Part shown: piece after piece, positions 1 to 5,506 of the stretch | Layout of the letters: every line of letters starts with the position of its first letter | Numbering within the stretch: the first letter of the stretch is position 1 | Assembly (NCBI GenBank): GCA_903932565.1 | Contig: CAIZGQ010000689.1 | Span: 1 to 5,506 of the forward strand | Direction: 5' to 3' | DNA: 5,506 nt | DNA from: an uncultured Hyphomicrobiales bacterium | GTDB lineage: Bacteria; Pseudomonadota; Alphaproteobacteria; Rhizobiales; Beijerinckiaceae | Program-made: the position numbers and the translations under genes | Notes under the pieces: generated by a model | What the model saw: the letters and a program-made list of their open reading frames with translations, nothing else | What the model was told of the DNA's origin: nothing | Databases searched by the model: none

Positions 1-47
1 CCTTCTCCCTCGGGAGAAGGTGGCACGCAGAGCGTGACGGATGAGGG
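1..47. repeat. REP-like palindromic intergenic repeat (left end cut by window edge)
   Basis: Bases 1-9 and 12-20 form a perfect 9-bp inverted repeat with a 2-base centre (CCTTCTCCC / GGGAGAAGG). A second small hairpin follows: CACGC at 24-28 pairs with GCGTG at 32-36 around a 3-base loop. The stretch ends in GACGGATGAGGG at 36-47. From general knowledge, this order (CTTCTCCC palindrome, GTGGCACGC-type segment, GACGGATGAGGG tail) is a very common dispersed intergenic repeat in Rhizobiales and some other proteobacteria. The copy probably begins before base 1. It lies just beyond the rpsA terminator, a typical position for such elements. Its function is unknown; the family assignment is by memory, not by a search. 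Confidence 0.7.
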
Positions 48-83
48 TCCTGGACGCACGAGACGTCAAAAACTCTCCCCAAC

Positions 84-121
84 AAAAAACCCCCGCTGCA
101 TGGCAACGGGGGTTCTTTTTT
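84..121 (-). terminator. Rho-independent terminator of rpsA, probably bidirectional
   Basis: AACCCCCG at 88-95 pairs with CGGGGGTT at 107-114, an 8-bp GC-rich stem. The 11-base loop can form three further pairs (97-99 with 103-105). On the minus strand the stem is followed by six Ts (84-89), and it lies 28 bases after the rpsA stop codon. On the plus strand the same stem is followed by a T-rich tract at 116-121, so it could also stop rightward transcripts. This is the clearest regulatory element in the window and implies that the rpsA transcript ends here, with no co-transcribed downstream gene. Confidence 0.88.
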
Positions 122-141
122 GTCAGACCAGTGAGACGAGC

Positions 142-1869
142 TTACTCGTCCTTGGCAGGCGCCTTGTCGCGGGCCTTCAGGGCCGCGCCGAGGATGTCAC
201 CGAGCGAAGCACCGGAATCGGCGGAGCCGAACTGGGCAATTGCTTCCTTCTCTTCAGCAAACTCGAGCGCCTTGATCGACACAGAGACCTTGCGAGCCTT
301 GCGGTCGAACAGGGTGACGCGCGCATCGACCTTTTCGCCAACGGCGAAACGCTCGGGGCGCTGGTCGGCACGATCGCGGGCCAGTTCGTTGCGCTTGATG
401 AAGCAGGACATGTCGGTGCCAACGATGGTCACCTCGAGGCCGCCTTCCTTCACTTCAGTCACTTCGCAGGTCACAACGACACCCTTCTTGATGTCGCCTT
501 CACCTTCGGCCTTGGCTGCGAAGGGGTCGCCCCCAAGCTGCTTGACGCCAAGCGAAATGCGCTCCTTCTCGACGTCCACATCAAGGACCTGCGCCTTGAC
601 CATGTCGCCCTTCTTGTACTCTTCGATCACCTGCTCGCCCGGACGCTTCCAGTCGAGATCGGAGAGATGGACCATGCCGTCCACGTCGCCTTCGAGACCC
701 ACGAACAGACCGAATTCGGTCTTGTTCTTGACCTCGCCTTCGACCTCCGAGCCAACGGGGTGCTTCTCGGCGAAGGCTTCCCAGGGGTTCTGCAGGGTCT
801 GCTTGAGGCCCAGCGAGATGCGGCGCTTGATCGGATCGACCTCGAGCACCTGCACTTCGACTTCCTGGCTCGTCGAGACGATCTTGCCGGGATGGACGTT
901 CTTCTTGGTCCACGACATTTCGGAGACGTGGATCAGGCCTTCGATGCCCGGCTCCAGTTCCACGAACGCGCCGTAATCGGTGATGTTGGTGACACGGCCG
1001 CTCAAGCGCGCATTGGCCGGGTACTTCAGATCAATGCCCTGCCACGGATCTTCCAGCAGCTGCTTCATGCCAAGCGAGATGCGGTGCGTGTCGTGGTTGA
1101 TCTTGATGATGCGAACGCGAACGCTCTGGCCGATGTTGAGCACTTCGGTCGGATGGTTGACGCGACGCCAAGCGATGTCGGTGACATGCAGAAGGCCGTC
1201 GATGCCACCCAGATCCACGAACGCGCCGTAATCGGTGATGTTCTTCACAACACCCTCGATCACCTGACCTTCTTCAAGGTTGGCGACGATCTCATGGCGC
1301 TGCTCGGCGCGGCTCTCTTCCAGAACGGTCCGGCGCGAGACAACGATGTTGCCGCGACGACGATCCATTTTCAGGATCTGGAAGGGCTGCGGCACGTTCA
1401 TCAGCGGGCCAACATCGCGCACGGGACGAATATCGACCTGCGAGCGCGGCAGGAAGGCCACGGCGCCGTCAAGATCAACGGTGAAGCCACCCTTGACCTG
1501 ATTGAAGATCACGCCTTCGACCTTCTCCTGAGCCTCAAACGCCTTCTCAAGCTTGACCCAGCTCTCTTCACGGCGGGCCTTGTCACGCGAGATGACGGCT
1601 TCACCAAGCGCATTCTCGACGCGCTCCAGATACACCTCAACAACATCGCCAACCTTGAGGTCCTGCTCACGGCCCGGTGCGTTGAACTCACGCAGGGCGA
1701 CGCGGCCCTCGGTCTTCATGCCGACGTCGATGACGGCGACGTCCTTCTCGATGGCGACAACCGTACCCTTGACGACCGTGCCTTCATAAGCCTCGTGACG
1801 CTCGAAGCTTTCCTCGAGCAACGCGGCGAAATCTTCGCGCGAAGGCGAAAAATCAATTGCAGTGGACAT
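142..1869 (-). CDS. rpsA: 30S ribosomal protein S1
   Basis: S1 binds mRNA at the small ribosomal subunit and helps load and unfold structured transcripts during initiation. The 575-residue product has the standard layout of six S1 (OB-fold) repeats, at roughly residues 30-96, 115-181, 201-269, 286-356, 373-443 and 462-532. The third to sixth are the best conserved, with motifs such as NITDYGAFV, GLLHVTDIAW, GLIHVSEMSW and RISLGLKQ. By family knowledge, repeats 1-2 dock on the ribosome and the later ones bind RNA. A short Ala- and charge-rich tail ends in KDE. The length matches alphaproteobacterial S1 (about 560-575). ATG at 1869 is chosen because AGGAG (1875-1879) lies 5 bases upstream. No TTA, CTA or TCA codon occurs, which fits a highly expressed gene and leaves a long empty reading frame on the opposite strand. 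The gene appears monocistronic, closed by the terminator at 84-121. Identification is very secure. Confidence 0.98.
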   Translation of the reverse strand: MSTAIDFSPSREDFAALLEESFERHEAYEGTVVKGTVVAIEKDVAVIDVGMKTEGRVALREFNAPGREQDLKVGDVVEVYLERVENALGEAVISRDKARREESWVKLEKAFEAQEKVEGVIFNQVKGGFTVDLDGAVAFLPRSQVDIRPVRDVGPLMNVPQPFQILKMDRRRGNIVVSRRTVLEESRAEQRHEIVANLEEGQVIEGVVKNITDYGAFVDLGGIDGLLHVTDIAWRRVNHPTEVLNIGQSVRVRIIKINHDTHRISLGMKQLLEDPWQGIDLKYPANARLSGRVTNITDYGAFVELEPGIEGLIHVSEMSWTKKNVHPGKIVSTSQEVEVQVLEVDPIKRRISLGLKQTLQNPWEAFAEKHPVGSEVEGEVKNKTEFGLFVGLEGDVDGMVHLSDLDWKRPGEQVIEEYKKGDMVKAQVLDVDVEKERISLGVKQLGGDPFAAKAEGEGDIKKGVVVTCEVTEVKEGGLEVTIVGTDMSCFIKRNELARDRADQRPERFAVGEKVDARVTLFDRKARKVSVSIKALEFAEEKEAIAQFGSADSGASLGDILGAALKARDKAPAKDE

Positions 1870-1874
1870 TGAAT

Positions 1875-1879
1875 CTCCT
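1875..1879 (-). promoter_or_regulatory. Ribosome binding site of rpsA
   Basis: AGGAG on the minus strand, 5 bases before the ATG at 1869. It is a near-consensus Shine-Dalgarno sequence and fixes the start. S1 genes of gammaproteobacteria often lack a strong SD and rely on leader structure; here a conventional one is present. Confidence 0.8.
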
Positions 1880-2085
1880 GAAGTGCCGGCTCGCGATCAT
1901 CTTGAAATTCTGGATCGGAGCGGGCGGCGCCGGCGGGGTTAGCGTTGCGGGTATTCCCTTGCCGCCAGTGCACATCCAATTTTAGATGCGACCACCGCCA
2001 CGAAGGCGGGCCGGCGCTGGTCCGGCGGGTTGGAAATGGCTTGATCGATGGACGTAAAATACCCCCATCAATCCTGATGCGCGGC

Positions 2086-2113
2086 TCATAGCAGCATTCC
2101 CCCTGTGGGACAA
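2086..2113 (-). promoter_or_regulatory. Candidate sigma-70 promoter for rpsA
   Basis: On the minus strand, TTGTCC (2113-2108) is followed after 16 bases by CTATGA (2091-2086), preceded by G. This resembles the alphaproteobacterial housekeeping pattern TTGAC / GCTANAWC. Transcription would start near 2079. This is a pattern match by eye in GC-rich DNA; a weaker alternative, TTGGAT-17-GAATAC, lies nearer to the gene (about 1950-1980). Confidence 0.35.
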
Positions 2114-2169
2114 GCGCGCGGCACGCTGAACGTCTTGCCAAAAGCCCCGCGCCAACGGGTCAGTTTTCA

Positions 2170-2198
2170 TTGCAGGATCGGCGCGTTTGGCGCTATGC
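2170..2198 (+). promoter_or_regulatory. Candidate sigma-70 promoter for the MFS_3 gene
   Basis: TTGCAG (2170-2175) is followed after 17 bases by CTATGC (2193-2198), the latter preceded by G. A transcript starting near 2205 would have a leader of about 27 bases before the ATG at 2232. It would exclude the upstream in-frame TTG at 2187 as a start. The match is moderate and by eye only. Confidence 0.35.
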
Positions 2199-2231
2199 CC
2201 AAATGACATAGGAATTGGGGCTTTCCAGATC

Positions 2232-3488
2232 ATGAGCGATGCATCGGCGAACGTCGGCTGGGCCGTGTTTCGCATCCGCGACTATTCGATCTTTTTCGTC
2301 TGCCGACTGCTGTCGGGCATGGCCTACATGATGAACGACGTGGCGCTCGGCTGGCTCGTCTACGACCGCACCCATAGCCCGCTGGCACTCGGGATGGTCG
2401 GGCTGACGATCTTTGCGCCCAACATCCTGCTCGTTCTGGTCGTCGGGCAGGTGGCCGAACGGGTCGACCGGCGCGCCATTCTGATCTGCAGTTTTGCGTT
2501 GATGAGCCTGTCTTCAGCATGTCTGGCGTTTGTGTCAGAATCCTCCATCGCGGCAATCTGGCCGATCTTCATGTTGGTGGCCCTCAACAGCGTCGCCCGT
2601 GCCTTCGCCAATCCGGCGAGCCAGGCGATTGTGCCCACACTTGTGCCGCGCGAGATGTTTTCGACTGCTGTTGCTATCAGCTCGTCCGCCTACCAGACGG
2701 CCATCATCGCCGGGCCAGCGATCGGCGGCATTGCCTACATCTGGGGACCGGGTTTTGTCTTTTCGCTGACCGCGCTTGCCTTTGGTGTGGCGTCGCTCAG
2801 CATGGTGCTGATGCAGACGCGGGCACGCCAAACACCCCTCGCGGGGCCTGATGCCCAGGGTCGCACCGGTTTTGCCGCACGCTGGCACATTTTAACCGCG
2901 GGATTTCGCTTCATCGCAGGTCGCCCTTTGGTGCTGGGCACAATTTCGCTCGACCTCTTTGCGGTGCTGCTGGGTGGTGCCACAGCCCTGCTGCCGATCT
3001 ATGCGGCGGATATCCTGCACACGGGCCCCATGGGGCTTGGCACTTTGCGGTCGATGCCAGCTATCGGCGCGTTCACGATGTCGATTGTGCTGACGCATTT
3101 CCCGATGAATTCGAAGACCGGTTTCCGGATGTTTGGGGCTGTTGGAATTTTTGGTGCGTTCACGATTGTGTTTGGGCTGTCGACGAGTTTTTGGCTTTCA
3201 ATTCCAGCACTCATCATTATGGGCTGTGCGGATATGGTCAGCGTCTATATCCGCAACACGCTCGTGCAGATGGAGACGCCGGACGACATGCGCGGCCGTG
3301 TCTCGGCGGTGAACACGCTGTTTGTGGGTGCGTCCAACCAGCTCGGCGAATTTGAATCCGGCGTTGTCGCGAGCCTCATCGGACCGGTGGGTGCCGTCGT
3401 CGCCGGTGGCGTCGGCACCTTGCTGATTGTGGCGCTGTGGATGCGCTTTTTTCCCGAGCTGCGGGATCGCGACAAGCTGGTGGCGTGA
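2232..3488 (+). CDS. MFS_3-family (EntS-like) major facilitator transporter
   Basis: A 418-residue polytopic inner-membrane protein with long hydrophobic segments consistent with about 12 transmembrane helices. It has the features of the MFS_3/EntS-like exporter branch: a short N-terminus leading to FRIRDYSIFFVCR (13-25), a motif-A-like loop GQVAERVDRR (72-81) between helices 2 and 3, and the late conserved segment PDDMRGRVSAVNTLF (350-364) before helix 11. Relatives export siderophores or small molecules by proton antiport, but no substrate can be read from this sequence or its neighbours. Length is normal and no frameshift is seen. ATG at 2232 is preferred because it gives the usual short N-terminus and follows the candidate promoter. 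Its SD is weak, with only GGGG at 2217-2220. A TTG at 2187, with AGGA 9 bases upstream, would add 15 residues and cannot be excluded. The family call is firm; the substrate is unknown. Confidence 0.88.
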   Translation: MSDASANVGWAVFRIRDYSIFFVCRLLSGMAYMMNDVALGWLVYDRTHSPLALGMVGLTIFAPNILLVLVVGQVAERVDRRAILICSFALMSLSSACLAFVSESSIAAIWPIFMLVALNSVARAFANPASQAIVPTLVPREMFSTAVAISSSAYQTAIIAGPAIGGIAYIWGPGFVFSLTALAFGVASLSMVLMQTRARQTPLAGPDAQGRTGFAARWHILTAGFRFIAGRPLVLGTISLDLFAVLLGGATALLPIYAADILHTGPMGLGTLRSMPAIGAFTMSIVLTHFPMNSKTGFRMFGAVGIFGAFTIVFGLSTSFWLSIPALIIMGCADMVSVYIRNTLVQMETPDDMRGRVSAVNTLFVGASNQLGEFESGVVASLIGPVGAVVAGGVGTLLIVALWMRFFPELRDRDKLVA

Positions 3489-3492
3489 ACGT

Positions 3493-3510
3493 CCAGCGTT
3501 CTTCTGCTGG
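3493..3510. terminator. Weak hairpin in the convergent gap between the two transporter genes
   Basis: CCAGC (3493-3497) pairs with GCTGG (3506-3510) around an 8-base loop, in the 47-base gap between the two convergent stop codons. There is no T-run after it on either strand, so it is at best a poor intrinsic terminator. It is listed because it is the only hairpin in the gap. Confidence 0.2.
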
Positions 3511-3535
3511 CAAGTGGGATCGCAAAAAGAAAGCG

Positions 3536-4729
3536 TTAAGCTTGCTGAATGCGTCGAGCACCGGTCGTGGCGACGTAGAGCAACAACGAGGTCAGACCGC
3601 AGAATAAGGTTGCACCCACCAAAGGCCATGCGCTTTGTCCGAGCAGTGAACCAACAAGCGTGCCCACGACGGCTGCACTCGTCATCTGGATAATTCCAGA
3701 CAATGAGGCCGCTGCACCTGCCCGGTCGGGAAATGGCATGATGGCCGCCCCCATCAGGGTGGGGAGCGCCATGCCAAGACCCAGCACATAGATCATCTCG
3801 CAGACGATCAGGAGGACCACGCTCGAGGGTGCGAGCCATACGCCCAAGGCCTGAAGCGTCCCGCCAGACGCCATCAAGACGACCGCCCAGCCAATGGTAC
3901 GGTCCACCCGACGCGCGAACCGCCCGGCGATTGTTGTGCCGACGATCATCGTGCCTGCTGCGAACATGAAGGCGAAGCCAAATTGTAACGGGTGCAGGCC
4001 ATAGACAGTCTGCAGGACAAAAGACGAGGCCGACACAAAGGCGAAGATGCCGGAATAGGCTGCCGCTAGAATGGCTGAATAGGCGCGGAAGGAATGATTG
4101 CGCCAGACGATGGCAAAGCTCGCCCTGAGATGTCGCGGCGAAAACGAGCCCGGCAACGGTGTCTTGAGCGTCTCAGGCAGGAGAAGAAAGGCTGCTGTTC
4201 CAACGCATATGCCAAACAGGCTTGTTGCGGTGAAGCTCGCGCGCCAGCCATAATTGTTTTGCAGGACACCGCCGATGATTGGCGCCAGAACGGGGCCGAG
4301 GCCCGTGATACTGGCCATGACGGACAACTCGCGCGTGGCGCGTGGGCCTTCATACAGATCACGGACAATGGCACGGGCCAGAATGATCGGCCCTGCGGCC
4401 CCAAGTGATTGAACAAGTCGCGCTGCAATCAAAAAGCCAATCGATGACGACAACGCGCAGGCGATCGTTGCTGCTACGTAAAGCGCAAAGCCGACGATCA
4501 TCGTGGGCTTGCGGCCAATCTTGTCGGATATGGGTCCGTAGAAAATCTGACCGATCGCGAAGCCAACGAGAAACGCAGACAGTGTGAGTTGGACCTGCGA
4601 GGCCGGTGCACTCAGCTTTGCGGCGATTTCTGGAAGCGATGGGATGTACATGTCATTCGACATCGACGCGAGTGTCGTCATCGCCGCCAGCAGCAACGTC
4701 AAACCGAAGGTGTCGCGCTTCAGATGCAT
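3536..4729 (-). CDS. Bcr/CflA-family multidrug efflux MFS transporter
   Basis: A 397-residue inner-membrane drug:proton antiporter of the 12-helix DHA1 type. Visible hallmarks are NDMYIPSLPEIA at 25-36, with the family's acidic residue D26 in helix 1; motif A, GPISDKIGRKP (65-75), between helices 2 and 3; motif B with R104 and ARAIVRD (118-124) in helix 4; and motif C, the antiporter signature GLGPVLAPIIGGVL (143-156), in helix 5. Relatives such as E. coli Bcr export bicyclomycin, sulfonamides or chloramphenicol, but the substrate here cannot be inferred. The gene lies 42 bases after the ilvD stop codon in the same orientation and same frame, so it is probably co-transcribed and perhaps translationally coupled. 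The ATG at 4729 has no clear SD. An in-frame TTG at 4735 would add two residues and is no better supported. The length is normal for the family. Confidence 0.93.
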   Translation of the reverse strand: MHLKRDTFGLTLLLAAMTTLASMSNDMYIPSLPEIAAKLSAPASQVQLTLSAFLVGFAIGQIFYGPISDKIGRKPTMIVGFALYVAATIACALSSSIGFLIAARLVQSLGAAGPIILARAIVRDLYEGPRATRELSVMASITGLGPVLAPIIGGVLQNNYGWRASFTATSLFGICVGTAAFLLLPETLKTPLPGSFSPRHLRASFAIVWRNHSFRAYSAILAAAYSGIFAFVSASSFVLQTVYGLHPLQFGFAFMFAAGTMIVGTTIAGRFARRVDRTIGWAVVLMASGGTLQALGVWLAPSSVVLLIVCEMIYVLGLGMALPTLMGAAIMPFPDRAGAAASLSGIIQMTSAAVVGTLVGSLLGQSAWPLVGATLFCGLTSLLLYVATTGARRIQQA

Positions 4730-4732
4730 CTG
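4721..4732. repeat. 12-bp perfect palindrome over the start codon of the Bcr-like gene
   Basis: CAGATGCATCTG reads identically on both strands and is centred on the ATG at 4729-4727. It could be an operator or a coincidence. A perfect 12-bp palindrome is expected about once in a window of this size, so no role is claimed. Confidence 0.3.
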
Positions 4733-4771
4733 CAAATCATGAGAAAAGGCCGTTTCGAAGCGACAGCCCCC

Positions 4772-5506
4772 TCACTCCTCCGGCACAACTCGCACAGCGC
4801 CCTTGGCCGCACTCGTCGCAAACGCCGCATAAGCACGCAGGGCAGTGGTCACCTTGCGCGGGCGCGGGCCGGGCTTCCAGCCAGCCTTGCCCTTGGCATC
4901 CATCGCGTCGCGCCGCGCGGCCAAAACTTCATCCGCAACCGCCAGATGAATCTTGCGGTGCGGGATGTCGATCTCGATGCGATCGCCTTCCTCGACAAGG
5001 CCGATCGCGCCGCCTTCGGCCGCTTCCGGCGACACGTGGCCGATCGACAGGCCCGACGTGCCACCTGAAAAGCGACCATCGGTGATGAGCGCGCAGGCTT
5101 TGCCGAGACCCTTCGATTTGATGTAGCTCGTCGGATACAGCATTTCCTGCATGCCGGGTCCGCCGCGCGGGCCCTCGTAGCGGATCAGCACGATGTCGCC
5201 GGCCTTGATGTGATTGCTCAGGATGCCCTTCACAGCATCATCCTGGCTGTTGAAGATGCGTGCAGGTCCGGCAAACGTCAGGATGGAATCATCCACGCCT
5301 GCCGTCTTCACGATGCAGCCATCGACGGCGAGATTGCCAAAAAGGACTGCCAGACCGCCGTCTTTTGAAAATGCATGGGCGTTGTCGCGGATCACGCCCT
5401 TGGCGCGATCCGTGTCGAGATCATCCCAGCGACGATCCTGACTGAATGCTGTCTGGGTTGGAATCCCGCCCGGAGCCGCGCGAAAGAAATCCTTGATGCT
5501 GTTTGA
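4772..5506 (-). CDS. ilvD: Dihydroxy-acid dehydratase, C-terminal part (gene continues past right edge)
   Basis: IlvD is an iron-sulfur, Mg-dependent enzyme. It dehydrates 2,3-dihydroxy-isovalerate and 2,3-dihydroxy-3-methylvalerate to the 2-keto acids, the step before transamination to valine and isoleucine. The open frame runs unbroken from the stop at 4772 to the edge at 5506, so 244 residues are visible. The E. coli enzyme is 616 residues, so roughly the first 370 are missing, including the cluster-binding cysteines. Visible conserved blocks are PTQTAFSQDRRW, AFSKDGGLAVLFGN, DGCIVKTAGVDDS (62-74), IRYEGPRGGPGMQEMLYPTS and the second IlvD/Edd signature ALITDGRFSGGTSG (139-152). In that signature the serine at 147 corresponds to the proposed catalytic base. 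The block PGGIPTQTAF with the adjoining long-form C-terminus places it with the E. coli-like IlvD rather than with Edd. No truncation or frameshift is seen. The in-frame GTG at 5395 is internal and is not the start. Confidence 0.97.
   Translation of the reverse strand, partial: SNSIKDFFRAAPGGIPTQTAFSQDRRWDDLDTDRAKGVIRDNAHAFSKDGGLAVLFGNLAVDGCIVKTAGVDDSILTFAGPARIFNSQDDAVKGILSNHIKAGDIVLIRYEGPRGGPGMQEMLYPTSYIKSKGLGKACALITDGRFSGGTSGLSIGHVSPEAAEGGAIGLVEEGDRIEIDIPHRKIHLAVADEVLAARRDAMDAKGKAGWKPGPRPRKVTTALRAYAAFATSAAKGAVRVVPEE

Larger units (their letters stand above)
1870..2231. other. Divergent intergenic region between rpsA and the MFS_3 gene, with probable rpsA leader
   Basis: No convincing protein-coding gene lies in these 362 bases; the open frames that cross it resemble no family I know. 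The half next to rpsA is GC-rich and self-complementary. CCGCC at 1995-1999 pairs with GGCGG at 2005-2009 around a 5-base loop, CCGGCG occurs twice (2011-2016 and 2022-2027), and 1921-1937 is made of GGCG/CGCC blocks. If the candidate promoter at 2086-2113 is right, rpsA has an untranslated leader of about 210 bases, long enough for regulatory structure. The other half carries a candidate promoter for the MFS_3 gene. A 7-bp inverted repeat (GCGCCAA at 2149-2155, TTGGCGC at 2187-2193) flanks the -35 box of that promoter. Confidence 0.6.

Noticed and set aside
34..1872. A 612-codon open frame on the plus strand, opposite the whole of rpsA
   Set aside because: It is in codon register with rpsA on the other strand and stays open because rpsA uses no TTA, CTA or TCA codons. 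Its translation resembles no protein family, while rpsA is unmistakable.
1716..2141. A 141-codon minus-strand open frame crossing the rpsA start and the intergenic region
   Set aside because: It overlaps the rpsA coding region out of frame and has no family resemblance. Its sequence bears no likeness to cytidylate kinase, the expected upstream gene, so it is not a cmk remnant.
2187..2231. TTG at 2187 as the true start of the MFS_3 gene
   Set aside because: It has an SD-like AGGA 9 bases upstream, but the added 15 residues are atypical for the family. The TTG also lies within the candidate promoter. It is kept only as an alternative.
3198..3839. A 213-codon minus-strand open frame spanning the ends of both transporter genes
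   Set aside because: It is a frame shadow of two well-supported MFS genes, with no hydrophobic pattern or motif of its own.
4720..4740. A six-codon open frame (ATG at 4740) overlapping the start of the Bcr-like gene, a possible upstream leader peptide
   Set aside because: It has no SD, codes for MICRCI without any attenuator-like codon run, and no hairpin pair is seen beside it.
4589..5085. Two overlapping 159-codon plus-strand open frames opposite the end of ilvD and the start of the Bcr-like gene
   Set aside because: They are antisense to conserved IlvD and MFS sequence, rich in Arg and Ala as expected of GC-rich shadows, and resemble no family.
1..5506. A hidden defence, mobile-element or biosynthetic system
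   Set aside because: All long conserved frames belong to four familiar genes. No transposase, integrase, nuclease, toxin-antitoxin pair, direct-repeat array or tRNA could be seen on either strand.

Overview
The window looks like an ordinary chromosomal segment of a GC-rich alphaproteobacterium, probably of the Rhizobiales (Hyphomicrobiales). The reasons are the sequence of the six-domain ribosomal protein S1, the long-form dihydroxy-acid dehydratase, and a palindromic intergenic repeat at the left edge that resembles the dispersed repeats common in these genomes. The assignment rests on recognition by eye; no search was run.

From left to right: a REP-like palindromic repeat (about 1-47) is cut by the window edge. 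It is followed by a strong hairpin terminator (84-121) that closes rpsA, which encodes ribosomal protein S1 on the minus strand (142-1869, 575 aa). A 362-base non-coding gap (1870-2231) separates rpsA from a divergent plus-strand gene for an MFS_3-type transporter (2232-3488). The gap holds a possible structured rpsA leader and back-to-back candidate promoters. After 47 bases comes a convergent minus-strand gene for a Bcr/CflA-family multidrug efflux transporter (3536-4729). It lies 42 bases downstream of the minus-strand ilvD gene (4772 to beyond the right edge), of which only the C-terminal 244 residues are visible.

Transcription therefore falls into three units: monocistronic rpsA (leftward), the MFS_3 gene (rightward), and a probable ilvD-bcr operon (leftward) that runs head-on into the MFS_3 gene. 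The genes share no evident pathway: translation (S1), branched-chain amino acid biosynthesis (IlvD) and two unrelated membrane exporters. I found no RNA genes, insertion sequences, CRISPR arrays, phage genes or unknown multi-gene system. The points that merit a second look are small: an exact 29-base internal repeat in rpsA, the rpsA leader, the loss of the usual cmk-rpsA neighbourhood, and the poorly signalled start of the Bcr-like gene.
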